Source of the DNA: Oxalobacteraceae sp. CFBP 13730
Lineage (GTDB): Bacteria; Pseudomonadota; Gammaproteobacteria; Burkholderiales; Burkholderiaceae_D
Reading direction: 5' to 3'
Assembly: GCA_014841835.1 (NCBI GenBank)
Contig: JACYUQ010000002.1
Coordinates: forward strand, 930,001-994,000
Length of the DNA: 64,000 nt
Below, in pieces: positions 8,456 to 17,602 of the stretch. Every line of letters starts with the position of its first letter. Within the stretch, counting starts at the first letter, position 1. Below the pieces are notes generated by a model. It worked only from the letters and a program-made list of their open reading frames with translations, was not told the DNA's origin and searched no databases. The translations under genes and the position numbers were made by a program.

Positions 8456-9250
8456 ATGACATCGACCATGCTAAACGGTAAAACGGCTCTCGTCACCGGA
8501 TCGACTTCAGGCATCGGCCTGGGGATCGCACGTTCGCTGGCCGAACAGGGGGCCAATATCGTGTTCAACGGCTTCGGCGACGCGCAGCAGATCGAAAAGC
8601 TCTACACCGATATCGGCGCCGAATTCGGTGTGCAAACGGCGTACCACAATGCCGACATGTCCAAGCCCGACGAGATCGCCGCGCTGATGCAGTATGCCAG
8701 CGACAAGTTCGGCGGCGTCGACATTCTGGTCAACAATGCCGGCATCCAGCACGTGGCCGCGCTTGAGGATTTCCCTCCCGAACGCTGGGACGCGATCATC
8801 GCCATCAACCTGAGCTCGGCGTTCCACACGACGCGCCTGGCCTTGCCCGGCATGAAGCAAAAGAACTGGGGCCGCATCATCAACCTGGCCTCGGTCCATG
8901 GCCTGGTGGGCTCGAGCCAGAAGTCGGCCTATGTCGCCGCCAAGCACGGGCTGGTCGGTCTGACCAAGGTGACCGCGCTGGAAACGGCGCAGACGGGCGT
9001 GACCTGCAATGCGATCTGCCCCGGCTTCGTGCTGACGCCACTGGTCCAGAAACAGGTGGATGACCGCGCCGCGCGCGACGGGCTGGACAACGACGCCGCG
9101 CGCAAGGCGCTGCTGCTCGAGAAGCAGCCATCGGGCGAATTCGTCACGCCCGACGAACTGGGCGCGCTGGCCGTGTTCTTCTGCAGCCCTGCGGCAAACC
9201 AGGTGCGCGGCGTGGCCTGGAATATGGACGGCGGCTGGGCCGCTCAGTAA
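8456..9250 (+). CDS. bdhA: 3-hydroxybutyrate dehydrogenase (SDR)
   Basis: A 264-residue classical short-chain dehydrogenase that interconverts (R)-3-hydroxybutyrate and acetoacetate with NAD(H), working with polyhydroxybutyrate turnover. Motifs: TGSTSGIG cofactor loop (14-21), NNAGIQH, an active-site Ser, and YVAAKHG (Tyr about 159). The ending MDGGW(A) and the VTPDELGALAVFFCSP segment fit the bacterial HBDH subfamily. GAGG lies 5 bp upstream of the ATG at 8456. The preceding intergenic has a small AGAATT/AATTCT repeat. Acetoacetate formed here could feed the CoA-transferase at 14-15.3 kb. Confidence 0.9.
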   Translation: MTSTMLNGKTALVTGSTSGIGLGIARSLAEQGANIVFNGFGDAQQIEKLYTDIGAEFGVQTAYHNADMSKPDEIAALMQYASDKFGGVDILVNNAGIQHVAALEDFPPERWDAIIAINLSSAFHTTRLALPGMKQKNWGRIINLASVHGLVGSSQKSAYVAAKHGLVGLTKVTALETAQTGVTCNAICPGFVLTPLVQKQVDDRAARDGLDNDAARKALLLEKQPSGEFVTPDELGALAVFFCSPAANQVRGVAWNMDGGWAAQ

Positions 9251-9413
9251 CAATTCTCCCCTCGTGGCCGGGTCGTCGATCCGGCCCTGCACATTCCCGG
9301 TGCGCAATTTTTCACTCTGCCCTGCTGCGGTGCAGCATGCGGATTTCCACAATAGCGTGCACCGTTCGATTGCGCCACCATGGCATCACTACCAACCTCG
9401 TTGAAGAGTTGCC

Positions 9414-10715
9414 ATGAAGAAGCCGTTTTATAAAATCCTGTACGTCCAGGTACTGTTCGCCATTGTTCTTGGCGTGTTGCTGGGCGTATTTTACCCAGAG
9501 GTAGGCACTGCGATGAAGCCTTTGGGAGACGGCTTCATCAAACTGATCAAGATGATCATCGCCCCCGTGATCTTCTGTACCGTCGTCGCCGGTATCGCCG
9601 GCATGCAGGACATGAAGAAGATCGGTCGCGTCGGCGGCAAGGCACTGCTGTACTTCGAAGTCGTGTCTACTTTCGCGCTGGCCATCGGCCTGGTCGTGGC
9701 CAACGTCGCCAAACCGGGCGCCGGCTTCAACGTCGATCCGGCCACGCTCGATTCGAGCGCGATTGCGCAATACACGACCAATGCGCATGCCCAGACCACG
9801 ACCGAGTTCATCATGCACATCATCCCGACGACGTTCGTGGATGCGTTTGCGACGGGTAACATCCTGCAAGTGCTGCTGGTCGCAATCCTGTTCGGTTTCG
9901 CGCTGTCGATGATGGGCGAGCGCGGCCGTCCGGTGACCAAGTTCATCGATGACATCTCGCACGTGATCTTTGGCATCGTCAACATCATCATGAAGGTCGC
10001 TCCGCTGGGCGCATTCGGCGCGATGGCGTTCACGATCGGCAAGTATGGCATCGCGTCGCTGCTGCCGCTGGCCAAGCTGATGGGCTCGTTCTACCTGACC
10101 TGCGCCCTGTTCATCTTCATCGTGCTGGGCACGATCGCCCGCTTCACCGGCTTCTCGATCTTCAAGTTCATCCGCTACATCAAGGAAGAACTGCTGATCG
10201 TGCTGGGTACCTCGTCGTCGGAAAGCGCGCTGCCAAGCCTGATGCGCAAGCTGGAAAGCCTGGGCTGCGCCAAGCCGGTCGTCGGCCTGGTCGTGCCAAC
10301 CGGTTACTCGTTCAACCTGGACGGCACCAACATCTACATGACGATGGCGGCCCTGTTCGTGGCGCAAGCGACCAACACCGACCTGACGCTGACCCAGGAA
10401 CTGACCATCCTGCTGGTGGCGATGCTGACCTCGAAAGGCGCATCGGGCATCACCGGCGCCGGCTTCATCACGCTGGCCGCGACGCTGGCGGTGGTGCCGA
10501 CGATTCCGGTGGCCGGCATGGCGCTGATCCTGGGCATCGACCGCTTCATGAGCGAAGCGCGCGCGCTGACCAACTTCATCGGCAACGGTGTGGCCACGGT
10601 CGTCGTGTCGAAATGGGAAAACGAACTCGACGTCAAGCGCATGGACGATGTGCTGCATGGCCGCGTGATCGTCGAAGACCAGACCACGATGAAGGCCGTG
10701 CGCGAAGCGGCGTAA
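9414..10715 (+). CDS. dctA: C4-dicarboxylate transporter DctA
   Basis: A 433-residue DAACS-family proton symporter for succinate, fumarate and malate in the inner membrane. Length and motifs match Dct[17 protein letters not shown] in the N-terminal half, the first re-entrant loop [13 protein letters not shown] and the substrate region [22 protein letters not shown] precedes the ATG. The intergenic before it contains a G+C-rich hairpin (9266-9286) without a T tract, perhaps ending bdhA transcription. No DctB/DctD two-component pair is adjacent. A strong terminator follows the gene. Confidence 0.96.
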   Translation: MKKPFYKILYVQVLFAIVLGVLLGVFYPEVGTAMKPLGDGFIKLIKMIIAPVIFCTVVAGIAGMQDMKKIGRVGGKALLYFEVVSTFALAIGLVVANVAKPGAGFNVDPATLDSSAIAQYTTNAHAQTTTEFIMHIIPTTFVDAFATGNILQVLLVAILFGFALSMMGERGRPVTKFIDDISHVIFGIVNIIMKVAPLGAFGAMAFTIGKYGIASLLPLAKLMGSFYLTCALFIFIVLGTIARFTGFSIFKFIRYIKEELLIVLGTSSSESALPSLMRKLESLGCAKPVVGLVVPTGYSFNLDGTNIYMTMAALFVAQATNTDLTLTQELTILLVAMLTSKGASGITGAGFITLAATLAVVPTIPVAGMALILGIDRFMSEARALTNFIGNGVATVVVSKWENELDVKRMDDVLHGRVIVEDQTTMKAVREAA

Positions 10716-10742
10716 TCGTCTGCGTTTGCCCGTCCACGAAAG

Positions 10743-10771
10743 CCGCATCCTCCGGGGTGCGGTTTTTTTTT
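10743..10771 (+). terminator. Rho-independent terminator after dctA
   Basis: An 8-bp stem, CCGCATCC with GGGTGCGG (one T-G pair), has a 4-nt loop and is followed by nine T residues. It lies 28 bp after the dctA stop. Confidence 0.93.
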
Positions 10772-10858
10772 GGCGTGCCCGCTCGTGTGAATGCTGCCCG
10801 GTAGCGTCTGGTATATTGAACATCCCGACTGACGACCGGCCGCGCCGGTGTTTCCACG

Positions 10859-11362
10859 ATGCTCATTGCCGCCACCCCCGACAACGAAGCCGCGCGCCTG
10901 GCCGCCCTGTACGACCTGCTGCTCCTCGACACGCCCGCCGAGGAGCGCTTCGACCGGATCGTGGCCTTTGCCGCCACCGAGTTCGACGTACCGATTGTCA
11001 CCATCACGCTGATCGACGCGGATCGCCAATGGTTCAAGGCCCGCACCGGCACCGAGCTCTGCGAAACCGGCCGCGACATCTCGCTGTGCTCCCATGCGAT
11101 CCTGGAGCAGGACATCCTGGTCGTGAACGACACGCTGCTCGACGCCCGCTTTGCCGACAATCCCCTCGTCACCGGCGCGCCGCACATCCGCTTCTATGCC
11201 GGCGCGCCATTGACCTTGCCTTCACGCCTGAGCCTGGGCACCCTGTGCCTGATCGACCGCAGGCCACGCACGCTGGATGCGATGGAACTGGGCATCCTGC
11301 GCACGCTGCGCGACCTGGTCGTACTGGAACTGCGCAATATCGGCGAGGTGGCCGATGCCTGA
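10859..11362 (+). CDS. GAF-domain protein
   Basis: A 167-residue protein that is essentially one GAF domain (about 25-160), with the typical segments ITLIDADRQWFKARTG, a CSHAIL motif and FYAGAPL. Stand-alone GAF domains of this type bind small molecules or heme, or act as light- or redox-responsive modules. It has no output domain, so it may signal through the overlapping downstream receiver protein (8-bp overlap). Ligand and partner are not deducible. The retained Cys in CSHAIL is a possible cofactor or redox site. Confidence 0.8.
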   Translation: MLIAATPDNEAARLAALYDLLLLDTPAEERFDRIVAFAATEFDVPIVTITLIDADRQWFKARTGTELCETGRDISLCSHAILEQDILVVNDTLLDARFADNPLVTGAPHIRFYAGAPLTLPSRLSLGTLCLIDRRPRTLDAMELGILRTLRDLVVLELRNIGEVADA

Positions 11363-11765
11363 CACAACCACCCACATCCTGCTGGTCGAACCGGAACCGA
11401 TGCTGCGCCGTACGGTCGCGATGACGGCGCGCAGCCTGAACCTGGGCCAGGTCCATGAAGCGGCAACCAACGCGGCCGCTCTACGCCTGCTGAGCGTGCG
11501 CACCTTCCATGGCGCGGTGATCGCCGTCGACTGCGTGGGCAGCGGCAAGGACAGCCGCTACGACCTGGGCCTGATCGACCGCCTGCGCGCCGATGCGGCT
11601 GCCAACAAACAGGCGCTGTCGATCGCGATCATGACCGAGACGGCCACACCCGAACTCCTGAGCGACCTGCGCGAGCGCCGGATCAGCCGCGTGATCCTCA
11701 AGCCGTTTCGCGCCAGGGTCGTGCTCGACACGATCGAGACGATGTGCCGTTCACGAAAAGCCTGA
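11355..11765 (+). CDS. stand-alone receiver-domain response regulator
   Basis: A 136-residue CheY-like receiver without an output domain. It keeps an acidic residue at the first pocket (E12, in LLVEPEP), a likely phospho-acceptor D59 (AVIAVDC), T94 and K116 (VILKPF). The usual DD pair is reduced to E/P, and an insertion follows D59 (about 60-72). It starts inside the GAF gene, which suggests coupled translation and a functional pair. No cognate kinase is adjacent. It could act by protein-protein contact or as a phosphate sink. Confidence 0.75.
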   Translation: MPDTTTHILLVEPEPMLRRTVAMTARSLNLGQVHEAATNAAALRLLSVRTFHGAVIAVDCVGSGKDSRYDLGLIDRLRADAAANKQALSIAIMTETATPELLSDLRERRISRVILKPFRARVVLDTIETMCRSRKA

Positions 11766-11797
11766 ACACCTCTGCACACAGCAGACGCAAATCTTCG

Positions 11798-11828
11798 TAG
11801 ACAACTCGATCTAGACAAGATAATCTAG
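11798..11828. promoter_or_regulatory. candidate BlaI-type operator
   Basis: Just upstream of the BlaI-family gene are two direct TAGACAA copies (11798-11804 and 11812-11818), 14 bp apart, overlapping an inverted repeat CTAGA (11811-11815)/TCTAG (11824-11828). BlaI/MecI/CopY repressors usually bind dyads in their own promoter, so this is a reasonable autoregulatory site. The match to known operators is not exact. Confidence 0.4.
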
Positions 11829-11854
11829 CTTCATCTTGCCTATCCGAGAATGTC

Positions 11855-12241
11855 ATGCCGCTCTCCCCTGACGCGCCCAAGCCCACGCCTGCCGAGCTCG
11901 ACCTGTTACAAGTGCTGTGGCCGCTGGGCGCCGCCACTGCCAAGCAGGTTCACGAAGCGATGCTGCCGCAGCGGCCCGATGTGACCTACGCGACAGTGCT
12001 GCGGCTGATGCAGGTCATGCACGCCAAGGGTTTGCTGGGCCGCGACGAGAGCGAACGCTCGCACGTCTACAGCCCGGTTCACGCGCGCGATGCGCTGCAG
12101 GGCAATCTGCTCAATGACCTGATGCAAAGAGCCTTTGCCGGCTCGGCCAAGGCGCTCGTGCTGGCGGCGCTCAAGAGCGGCATCTCGAAGAAGGAACGGG
12201 CCGAGATCGAGCAACTGCTGAAGGACGGGGACGGCCAATGA
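11855..12241 (+). CDS. BlaI/MecI/CopY-family repressor
   Basis: A 128-residue winged-helix repressor. The N-terminal part (about 10-75) shows the family pattern PTPAELDLLQVLW ... VTYATVLRLMQVMHAKGLL, and the C-terminal helices (about 95-125) serve dimerisation. BlaI-type repressors are inactivated when a partner M56 membrane peptidase is triggered. That partner is encoded next, its start overlapping this stop by 4 bp. In this organism the sensing partner carries a TonB-type domain, so the signal is unlikely to be a beta-lactam by default. Autoregulation is plausible through repeats upstream. Confidence 0.9.
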   Translation: MPLSPDAPKPTPAELDLLQVLWPLGAATAKQVHEAMLPQRPDVTYATVLRLMQVMHAKGLLGRDESERSHVYSPVHARDALQGNLLNDLMQRAFAGSAKALVLAALKSGISKKERAEIEQLLKDGDGQ

Positions 12242-13509
12242 CCGCCGCCCATCTGGTCGCCAGCATCGGCTGGACGCTCGTCGAATTCATCTGGCAAGGC
12301 GCGCTGATCGGCTGCGCCGTGGCGCTGGCCATGAGCCTGCTGCGCAATGCGCGCGCCGAGCACCGGTACGCCGTCGCCTGCGCTGGACTGTTGCTGTGCC
12401 TGCTCTGGCCGGCTGCCGAACTGGCGGCGCGTCTGGCCGGACCGCAGGATCTGGTGGCCCAGCCGATGGCGACCTTTGCCAGGAGCCTGCTGGCGGGTCC
12501 GCTCGACGAGAGCTGGCGCGCCATGTTCGAACGCAGCCTGGGCTGGATCGTCGGCACGTGGGGCGTCTGCGCTCTCGTGCTCGCATTGCGGATGATCGCA
12601 GGATTGTTGTGGCTGCATCGCGCAGCGGCGCTCGAGGCAAGCGAACCGGTCTGGCAAGCCCGGCTCGAACGGATGGCGCAGGCCGCCGGCATTGCGCGCA
12701 CGGTCAGGCTGCGCATCGTCGCTGGACTGGCCAGCCCGGTCACCTTCGGCTGGTGGCGGCCGGTGGTGCTGGTGCCGGCATCGCTCGTGTCCGGCATGCC
12801 GGCCCATTTGCTCGAGGCGCTGCTGGCGCACGAACTGGCCCATATCCGGCGTCACGATTACCTCGTCAACCTGCTGCAGAACGTGGTCGAGGCACTGCTG
12901 TTTTATCACCCGGCAATCTGGTGGATCTCGGGACGCATCCGCGCCGAACGGGAACTGGTTGCCGACACCATCGCAGCAAGACAACTGGGCGAACCGCGGC
13001 GCCTGGCTCTTGCGCTATCCGAACTGGAACGACACCAGTTCTCAACCCAGCATCTGGCCCAGGGGGCCAATGGAGGCAATCTCATGCAACGCATCAAACA
13101 ACTCGTTCGTCCCGACACGCAGGCGCTGAACTGGAAAGCCGCGCTTCCGGTGCTCGGTCTGGCCCTGGCGGCCTTGGCCGGCTGCACGAGCACGGCGCCG
13201 GTCAATCCGTTTGCCGCGATGCCCGACAACGACACGACGTCGCCGGTCGCGAAATTCAATTCGTGCGCAAAACCCGTGTACCCGGCCGATGCGCTGGCGG
13301 CCAAGGTCGAGGGCACGGTGACGCTCGGCATGCTGGTGAAGGCCGATGGCAAAGTGCGCGAAGCGGTGGTGCGCCAGACCAGCGGCAATGGATCGCTCGA
13401 CGAGACGGCGCGCGCTGCGATTGCCAAATGCAGCTTCCAGCCGGGCACGGTGAATGGTGCCCCGAAGGAACAGTGGACCGAAGTAAAGTATGTCTGGACC
13501 ACGAGCTAA
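12238..13509 (+). CDS. M56 (BlaR1-like) membrane metallopeptidase fused to a TonB C-terminal domain
   Basis: A 423-residue polytopic protein. N-terminal membrane helices (about 1-130) precede a cytoplasmic zinc-peptidase region with HELAH (198-202) and downstream Glu (ERE, about 239), and a further membrane segment with a lipobox-like LAGC follows (about 298-318). A TonB C-terminal domain ends the protein (about 335-423; NSCAKPVYPADALAAKVEGTV). In BlaR1 this position holds a penicillin-binding sensor, here replaced by a TonB_C fold. Translationally coupled to the BlaI gene. Expected to relieve repression on an envelope signal. The signal is unknown. Confidence 0.88.
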   Translation: MTAAHLVASIGWTLVEFIWQGALIGCAVALAMSLLRNARAEHRYAVACAGLLLCLLWPAAELAARLAGPQDLVAQPMATFARSLLAGPLDESWRAMFERSLGWIVGTWGVCALVLALRMIAGLLWLHRAAALEASEPVWQARLERMAQAAGIARTVRLRIVAGLASPVTFGWWRPVVLVPASLVSGMPAHLLEALLAHELAHIRRHDYLVNLLQNVVEALLFYHPAIWWISGRIRAERELVADTIAARQLGEPRRLALALSELERHQFSTQHLAQGANGGNLMQRIKQLVRPDTQALNWKAALPVLGLALAALAGCTSTAPVNPFAAMPDNDTTSPVAKFNSCAKPVYPADALAAKVEGTVTLGMLVKADGKVREAVVRQTSGNGSLDETARAAIAKCSFQPGTVNGAPKEQWTEVKYVWTTS

Positions 13510-13518
13510 GGACACGCC

Positions 13519-13899
13519 ATGTGGAAACATACCCGTACATCGATCGCTGCCCTGAGCCTGATGGGCGTACTTGGCGGCTGCGCACAGACGCCGCCCGCCC
13601 GCACGGAATTGACGGCTGTGCCGGCCACGAAAGCCGGGCCCGACACCACATCGTGCAGCCGGCCGGTCTACCCGCCGCAGGCGCTGGCAAACAAGATCGA
13701 AGGCACCTCGACCATCGGCTTGCTGATCGGGCCCGATGGCAAGGTGCAGAATACCCGCCTGTACGAGTCGAGCGGCGACGCGTCGCTTGACGAGGCGGCG
13801 CGGGCCGCCCTGGCGCTGTGCACCTTCAAGCCGGCGATGGCCAAGGGCAAGCCGGTGGCGGCCTGGGCACCGGTACAGTATGTGTGGACGCTGCCATAG
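13519..13899 (+). CDS. TonB-C-domain lipoprotein
   Basis: A 126-residue predicted lipoprotein: signal with lipobox LGGC (about 18-21), a short linker, then a TonB C-terminal domain (about 45-126; SCSRPVYPPQALANKIEGTS) ending YVWTLP. It closely resembles the C-terminal domain of the preceding M56 peptidase, which ends YVWTTS, and looks like a duplication of it. AAGGA lies before the ATG, 9 bp after the peptidase stop. It lacks the membrane anchor and Pro-rich spacer of a true energy transducer, so a role with the sensor peptidase is more likely than TonB-ExbBD function. Confidence 0.85.
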   Translation: MWKHTRTSIAALSLMGVLGGCAQTPPARTELTAVPATKAGPDTTSCSRPVYPPQALANKIEGTSTIGLLIGPDGKVQNTRLYESSGDASLDEAARAALALCTFKPAMAKGKPVAAWAPVQYVWTLP

Positions 13900-13911
13900 G
13901 CGCAGAATGAC

Positions 13912-13936
13912 AAGGGCGCCGACCTGCGGCGCCCTT
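13912..13936. terminator. bidirectional hairpin terminator
   Basis: A perfect 10-bp stem, AAGGGCGCCG/CGGCGCCCTT, with a 5-nt loop lies between the TonB-domain gene and the convergent CoA-transferase gene. T tracts are short on both sides, so efficiency is uncertain. Confidence 0.75.
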
Positions 13937-13956
13937 CATTTCCTGGCCGTTGCGTG

Positions 13957-14607
13957 TCAGACAGCCGAGGTATCGAGCTCGCAACCGGTCGCTGCAACAA
14001 TCTCAGCCACGCCGACGCCGGGCGCCAGCTCGACCAGCTTCAAACCGCTGGCCGTTACATCGAGCACGCCCAGGTCGGTGATGATGCGGTCGACCACGCC
14101 GACACCCGTCAACGGCAGATCGCACTTTTTCAACAGCTTGTGGCTGGTGGAACCATCCTTGGCGGTGGCGACATGTTCCATCACCACGACCACGCGCTTG
14201 ACGCCGGCCACCAGGTCCATTGCACCGCCCATTCCCTTGACCATTTTCCCAGGGATCATCCAGTTGGCCAGATCGCCTTCTTCCGACACCTGCATCGCGC
14301 CCAGGATCGCCAGGTTGATCTTGCCGCCGCGGATCATGCCGAACGAATCGGCCGAACTGAAGTAGGCCGAGCCCGGCAGCGCCGTCACGGTCTGCTTGCC
14401 AGCGTTGATCAGGTCGGCGTCGACCGCATCCTCCGTCGGGAACGGGCCGATGCCGAGCAGGCCGTTTTCGGACTGCAGCGAGACCTCAATATCCTTCGGT
14501 ACATAGTTTGCCACCAGGGTTGGTAAGCCAATGCCCAGGTTCACGTAGAAGCCGTCTTGCAGCTCCAGCGCCGCACGCGCGGCCATTTCATCACGAGTCC
14601 ATGCCAT
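13957..14607 (-). CDS. scoB: 3-oxoacid CoA-transferase subunit B
   Basis: A 216-residue beta subunit of a family I CoA-transferase (SCOT/AtoA type). It carries the catalytic glutamate motif (QSENGLLG, about 45-52) and the family sequence [15 protein letters not shown]. With subunit A it moves CoA from succinyl-CoA to acetoacetate or a similar 3-oxoacid in the cytoplasm. Second gene of an A-B operon, 34 bp after subunit A. Exact substrate (acetoacetate versus 3-oxoadipate) cannot be fixed from sequence alone; the length and sequence style favour acetoacetate. Confidence 0.93.
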   Translation of the reverse strand: MAWTRDEMAARAALELQDGFYVNLGIGLPTLVANYVPKDIEVSLQSENGLLGIGPFPTEDAVDADLINAGKQTVTALPGSAYFSSADSFGMIRGGKINLAILGAMQVSEEGDLANWMIPGKMVKGMGGAMDLVAGVKRVVVVMEHVATAKDGSTSHKLLKKCDLPLTGVGVVDRIITDLGVLDVTASGLKLVELAPGVGVAEIVAATGCELDTSAV

Positions 14608-14641
14608 GTTGTTGTCTCCGTTTCTGTCGTCGGGTTAAAGC

Positions 14642-15346
14642 TTAGTTGCTTACCGTGCGCACGGTGCGCTGCTCGATGCGTTTCTCGGGCGACGGGTTGT
14701 GGACGATGCGGTGCACGAAGATGCCCGGGGTGTGCACGTGGTCGGGATCGATCTCGCCGACTTCCACCAGCTTCTCGACTTCGACGATGCAGATCTTGCC
14801 GGCCGTGGCCACGTTGGGATTGAAGTTGCGGGCCGTCTTGCGAAACACGAGGTTGCCCGAGCGGTCGGCCATGTAAGCCTTGACCAGCGACACATCGGGG
14901 AACAGCGCATGCTCCATCACGTAATGCTCGCCGTTGAATTCGCGCGTTTCCTTGCCCTCGGCGACGATGGTGCCGTAGCCGGTCTTGGTGAAGAAAGCCG
15001 GGATACCGGCGCCACCGGCGCGCAGCTTTTCAGCCAGCGTGCCTTGCGGCGTGAATTCGAGTTCGAGTTCGCCGGCCAGGAACTGGCGTGCGAATTCCTT
15101 GTTTTCGCCAACGTACGACGCGATCATTTTCTTGATCTGGCGTGTCTCGAGCAACTGGCCCAGGCCGAAGCCATCGACGCCCGCGTTGTTGGAGATGGCG
15201 GTGAGTTGCTTGACACCCGAATCGCGCAGTGCCGCGATCAGGGCTTCCGGAATACCGCACAGGCCAAACCCGCCCACGGCGATGGTCTGGCCGTCCTGCA
15301 CGACGCCTTCAAGTGCCGAGCGCGCGTCTGGATACACTTTATTCAT
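14642..15346 (-). CDS. scoA: 3-oxoacid CoA-transferase subunit A
   Basis: A 234-residue alpha subunit. It starts MNKVYPDARSALEGV and has the CoA-transferase I signature region with GGFGLCGIPEALI (about 27-39), then NNAGVDGFGLGQLL. The start at 15346 follows AAGGGA at good spacing; the frame stays open for hundreds of codons upstream, antisense to the divergent regulator, and that part is not coding. Divergent from the PAS-LuxR regulator gene with 81 bp between, which may therefore control it. Confidence 0.93.
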   Translation of the reverse strand: MNKVYPDARSALEGVVQDGQTIAVGGFGLCGIPEALIAALRDSGVKQLTAISNNAGVDGFGLGQLLETRQIKKMIASYVGENKEFARQFLAGELELEFTPQGTLAEKLRAGGAGIPAFFTKTGYGTIVAEGKETREFNGEHYVMEHALFPDVSLVKAYMADRSGNLVFRKTARNFNPNVATAGKICIVEVEKLVEVGEIDPDHVHTPGIFVHRIVHNPSPEKRIEQRTVRTVSN

Positions 15347-15427
15347 ACCTGTCCCTTTTATAAGTTTGAGAACCCGTCTCAGCATAGAATACCGGCAGCC
15401 CGTGCACAATACCGTAGAACTACCGCC

Positions 15428-16033
15428 ATGCCGCGCCACCTGCACGCCAACGAACAACGCCCTGACCTGCCTCACATGAACCTGCCGCACACGATTGACT
15501 ACGAGATGATTTTCCAGCACGCGCCAGTGGGCATGTGCATCTCGCGCGACCGGGTGATAGAGGCGTGCAATGGCGCGCTGGCGGCGATGTTCGGCCATCC
15601 GGCCGGCCACCTGACCGGCTCGTCGTTCTCGGTGCTGTATCCGACGATGGACGAATTTCTGCGCACGGGCGACCGCATCATCCCGATCATGAATGCGAAG
15701 GGGCGCTACTCGGACGAGCGCATCATGCGCCGCGCCAACGGCGAGCTGTTCTGGTGTCATGTGACGGGCCGTGCGCTGTCCCCGCTCGAGCCACTGGGCG
15801 CCGGCGTCTGGATCTTCGAGGATGTCAGCGAGAAGCGGCCCGTGACGGCGCAACTGACGCCGCGCGAGCGCGAAATCGCCGCGCTGCTGGTCGAGGGAAA
15901 GACCAGCAAGATCATCGCGCGCGAAACCGACCTCAGTCCGCGCACGGTCGAAATGCACCGCGCCAGCCTGATGCGCAAGTTTGCCGCATCGACGTCGGTG
16001 GAGCTGGTGCACAAGCTGGTGGGCGCGGGCTGA
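15428..16033 (+). CDS. PAS-LuxR family transcriptional regulator
   Basis: A 201-residue regulator with an N-terminal PAS sensor (about 20-130; IDYEMIFQHAPVGMCISRDRV and GAGVWIFEDVSE) and a C-terminal LuxR/FixJ-type HTH (about 138-200; LTPREREIAALLVEGKTSKIIA). It has no receiver or kinase domain, so it probably senses a ligand or redox state directly. Divergent from scoAB and a candidate regulator of them. The start is uncertain: an ATG at 15476 just before the PAS domain is an alternative; neither has a clear Shine-Dalgarno. It converges with the lyase gene ending at 16067. Confidence 0.85.
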   Translation: MPRHLHANEQRPDLPHMNLPHTIDYEMIFQHAPVGMCISRDRVIEACNGALAAMFGHPAGHLTGSSFSVLYPTMDEFLRTGDRIIPIMNAKGRYSDERIMRRANGELFWCHVTGRALSPLEPLGAGVWIFEDVSEKRPVTAQLTPREREIAALLVEGKTSKIIARETDLSPRTVEMHRASLMRKFAASTSVELVHKLVGAG

Positions 16034-16066
16034 CGGGCCATCAGCGCCCGATGCAACTCCACGCGA

Positions 16067-17602
16067 TTACCGGTAGAGACGCCAGTGCTGTTCGCGCATG
16101 CGCTCGATCAGCAGACGCAGATCGCCGTCAAGCCGCCGGTCTTCACGCACCGGCGCAATGTCCTGCCCCAACTGCGCCAGCATCTGCGCCAGCGGCGCCG
16201 GCAATGCGCGCTCCGGATCGAGCCGGCAGCGCAGCCACACGCCCTGGCGCACCGCGATCAAGAGCGCCGCGGCCACCTGCTCGGTCAGTTCCAGTACGCG
16301 CAGGCAATCGCGCGCGGCGATCGTGCCCATGCTGACCTTGTCCTGGTTGTGGCATTCGGTCGAGCGCGAAAAGACCGATGCCGGCATGGTCAGCTTGAGC
16401 GCTTCGGCGGTCCAGGCCGAGGCGCTGATCTGCAGCGCCTTGAGGCCGTGGTTGATCGCGGCGCGCTCGCCCACCATGCCCGACAGGTTGGCGGGCAGCC
16501 CGGCGTTGTAGCGCGGATCGACCAGCAGCGCCAGTTGCCGATCGAGCAGGTCGGCCAGGTTGGCCACGGCATTCTTCATGCTGTCCATGGCGAACGCAAT
16601 ATGGCCGCCGTAGAAGTGCCCGCCATGCAGCACACGCTCGCCCTCGGCGTCGATGATCGGATTGTCGTTCGCGCTATTGAGCTCGTTCTCGATCGTGGTG
16701 CGAAAGAACGGCAACGCGTCGGCCAGCACGCCGATCACGTGCGGCGCGCAGCGGATCGAGTAACGGTCCTGCAGGCGCGTGCCATTGCGCTCCTGCTGGC
16801 CCGTGTACGCCAGATCGGCGCGCAGCCAGGCGGCCACGTCCTGCATCCCCGCATGTGGCTTGACGGAGAATAGCGTCTCGTCAAAGTGATGGGCGTTGCC
16901 ATCGAGCGCGAACGAGGCCATCGCCGTGATGCGCGTGGTCAGGCGCATCAGGTAGTCGGCGCGGTCCCAGGCCAGGCAGGCCAGGCCCGTCATGACGGCG
17001 GTGCCATTCATGATCGCCAGGCCCTCTTTCGGCCGCAGGCGCAGCGGCGCGATGCCGGCCTCGCGCAGCGCATCGGCAGCGGGCATCTGCACGCCACCGC
17101 GCAGCACTTCACGTTCACCGCACAGCACCGCCGCGAGGTAGGACAGCGGGGTCAGGTCGCCGCTGGCGCCGACCGAGCCTTCGCTGGGGATCAGCGGCAG
17201 CAGGTCGGCGTCGAACAGGCGCACGATCTGCTCGAGCAGGTCGATGCTGACGCCCGAAAACCCTTTCGCCAGCGACGCCAGGCGCGCCGCCATCACGGCG
17301 CGTGTCTCGGCCGCGCTCAGAAAACTGCCCAGGCCACAGCCATGATAGGTGTACAGATGGTGCGGCAGTTCGGTCACGAGCACCAAAGGTACGGGCACCG
17401 TGCATGAATCGCCATAACCGGTGGTCACGCCGTAGATGACGCCGTCTTCGAGCAGCAGCCGGTCGAGGAAGTCGGCGCCGCGCTGAATAAAAGCGCGAAA
17501 GGCGGGGTCGGACGAGAGCACGGGCTGCGCCGCGCCGCGCGCGATGGCGACGATGTCCTCCAGCGCCAGGCGGTTGCGGTCGACACAGACCACGGCGGTC
17601 AC
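16067..17602 (-). CDS. HAL/PAL/TAL-family aromatic amino acid ammonia-lyase
   Basis: A 511-residue lyase that removes ammonia from His, Phe or Tyr to give a 2,3-unsaturated acid. The MIO-forming ASG triad lies in SVGASGDLTPLSYLA (about 144-158), and the catalytic Tyr loop is YGVTTGYGDS near residue 55. Later family motifs ENELNSANDNPI and SMGTIAARD are present. It starts at GTG 17602, overlapping the thioesterase stop (GTGA), so it is coupled to that gene. The partners are a thioesterase and an SDR rather than hut genes, which argues against histidine degradation and for an aromatic (cinnamate or coumarate) product. Confidence 0.85.
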   Translation of the reverse strand: MTAVVCVDRNRLALEDIVAIARGAAQPVLSSDPAFRAFIQRGADFLDRLLLEDGVIYGVTTGYGDSCTVPVPLVLVTELPHHLYTYHGCGLGSFLSAAETRAVMAARLASLAKGFSGVSIDLLEQIVRLFDADLLPLIPSEGSVGASGDLTPLSYLAAVLCGEREVLRGGVQMPAADALREAGIAPLRLRPKEGLAIMNGTAVMTGLACLAWDRADYLMRLTTRITAMASFALDGNAHHFDETLFSVKPHAGMQDVAAWLRADLAYTGQQERNGTRLQDRYSIRCAPHVIGVLADALPFFRTTIENELNSANDNPIIDAEGERVLHGGHFYGGHIAFAMDSMKNAVANLADLLDRQLALLVDPRYNAGLPANLSGMVGERAAINHGLKALQISASAWTAEALKLTMPASVFSRSTECHNQDKVSMGTIAARDCLRVLELTEQVAAALLIAVRQGVWLRCRLDPERALPAPLAQMLAQLGQDIAPVREDRRLDGDLRLLIERMREQHWRLYR

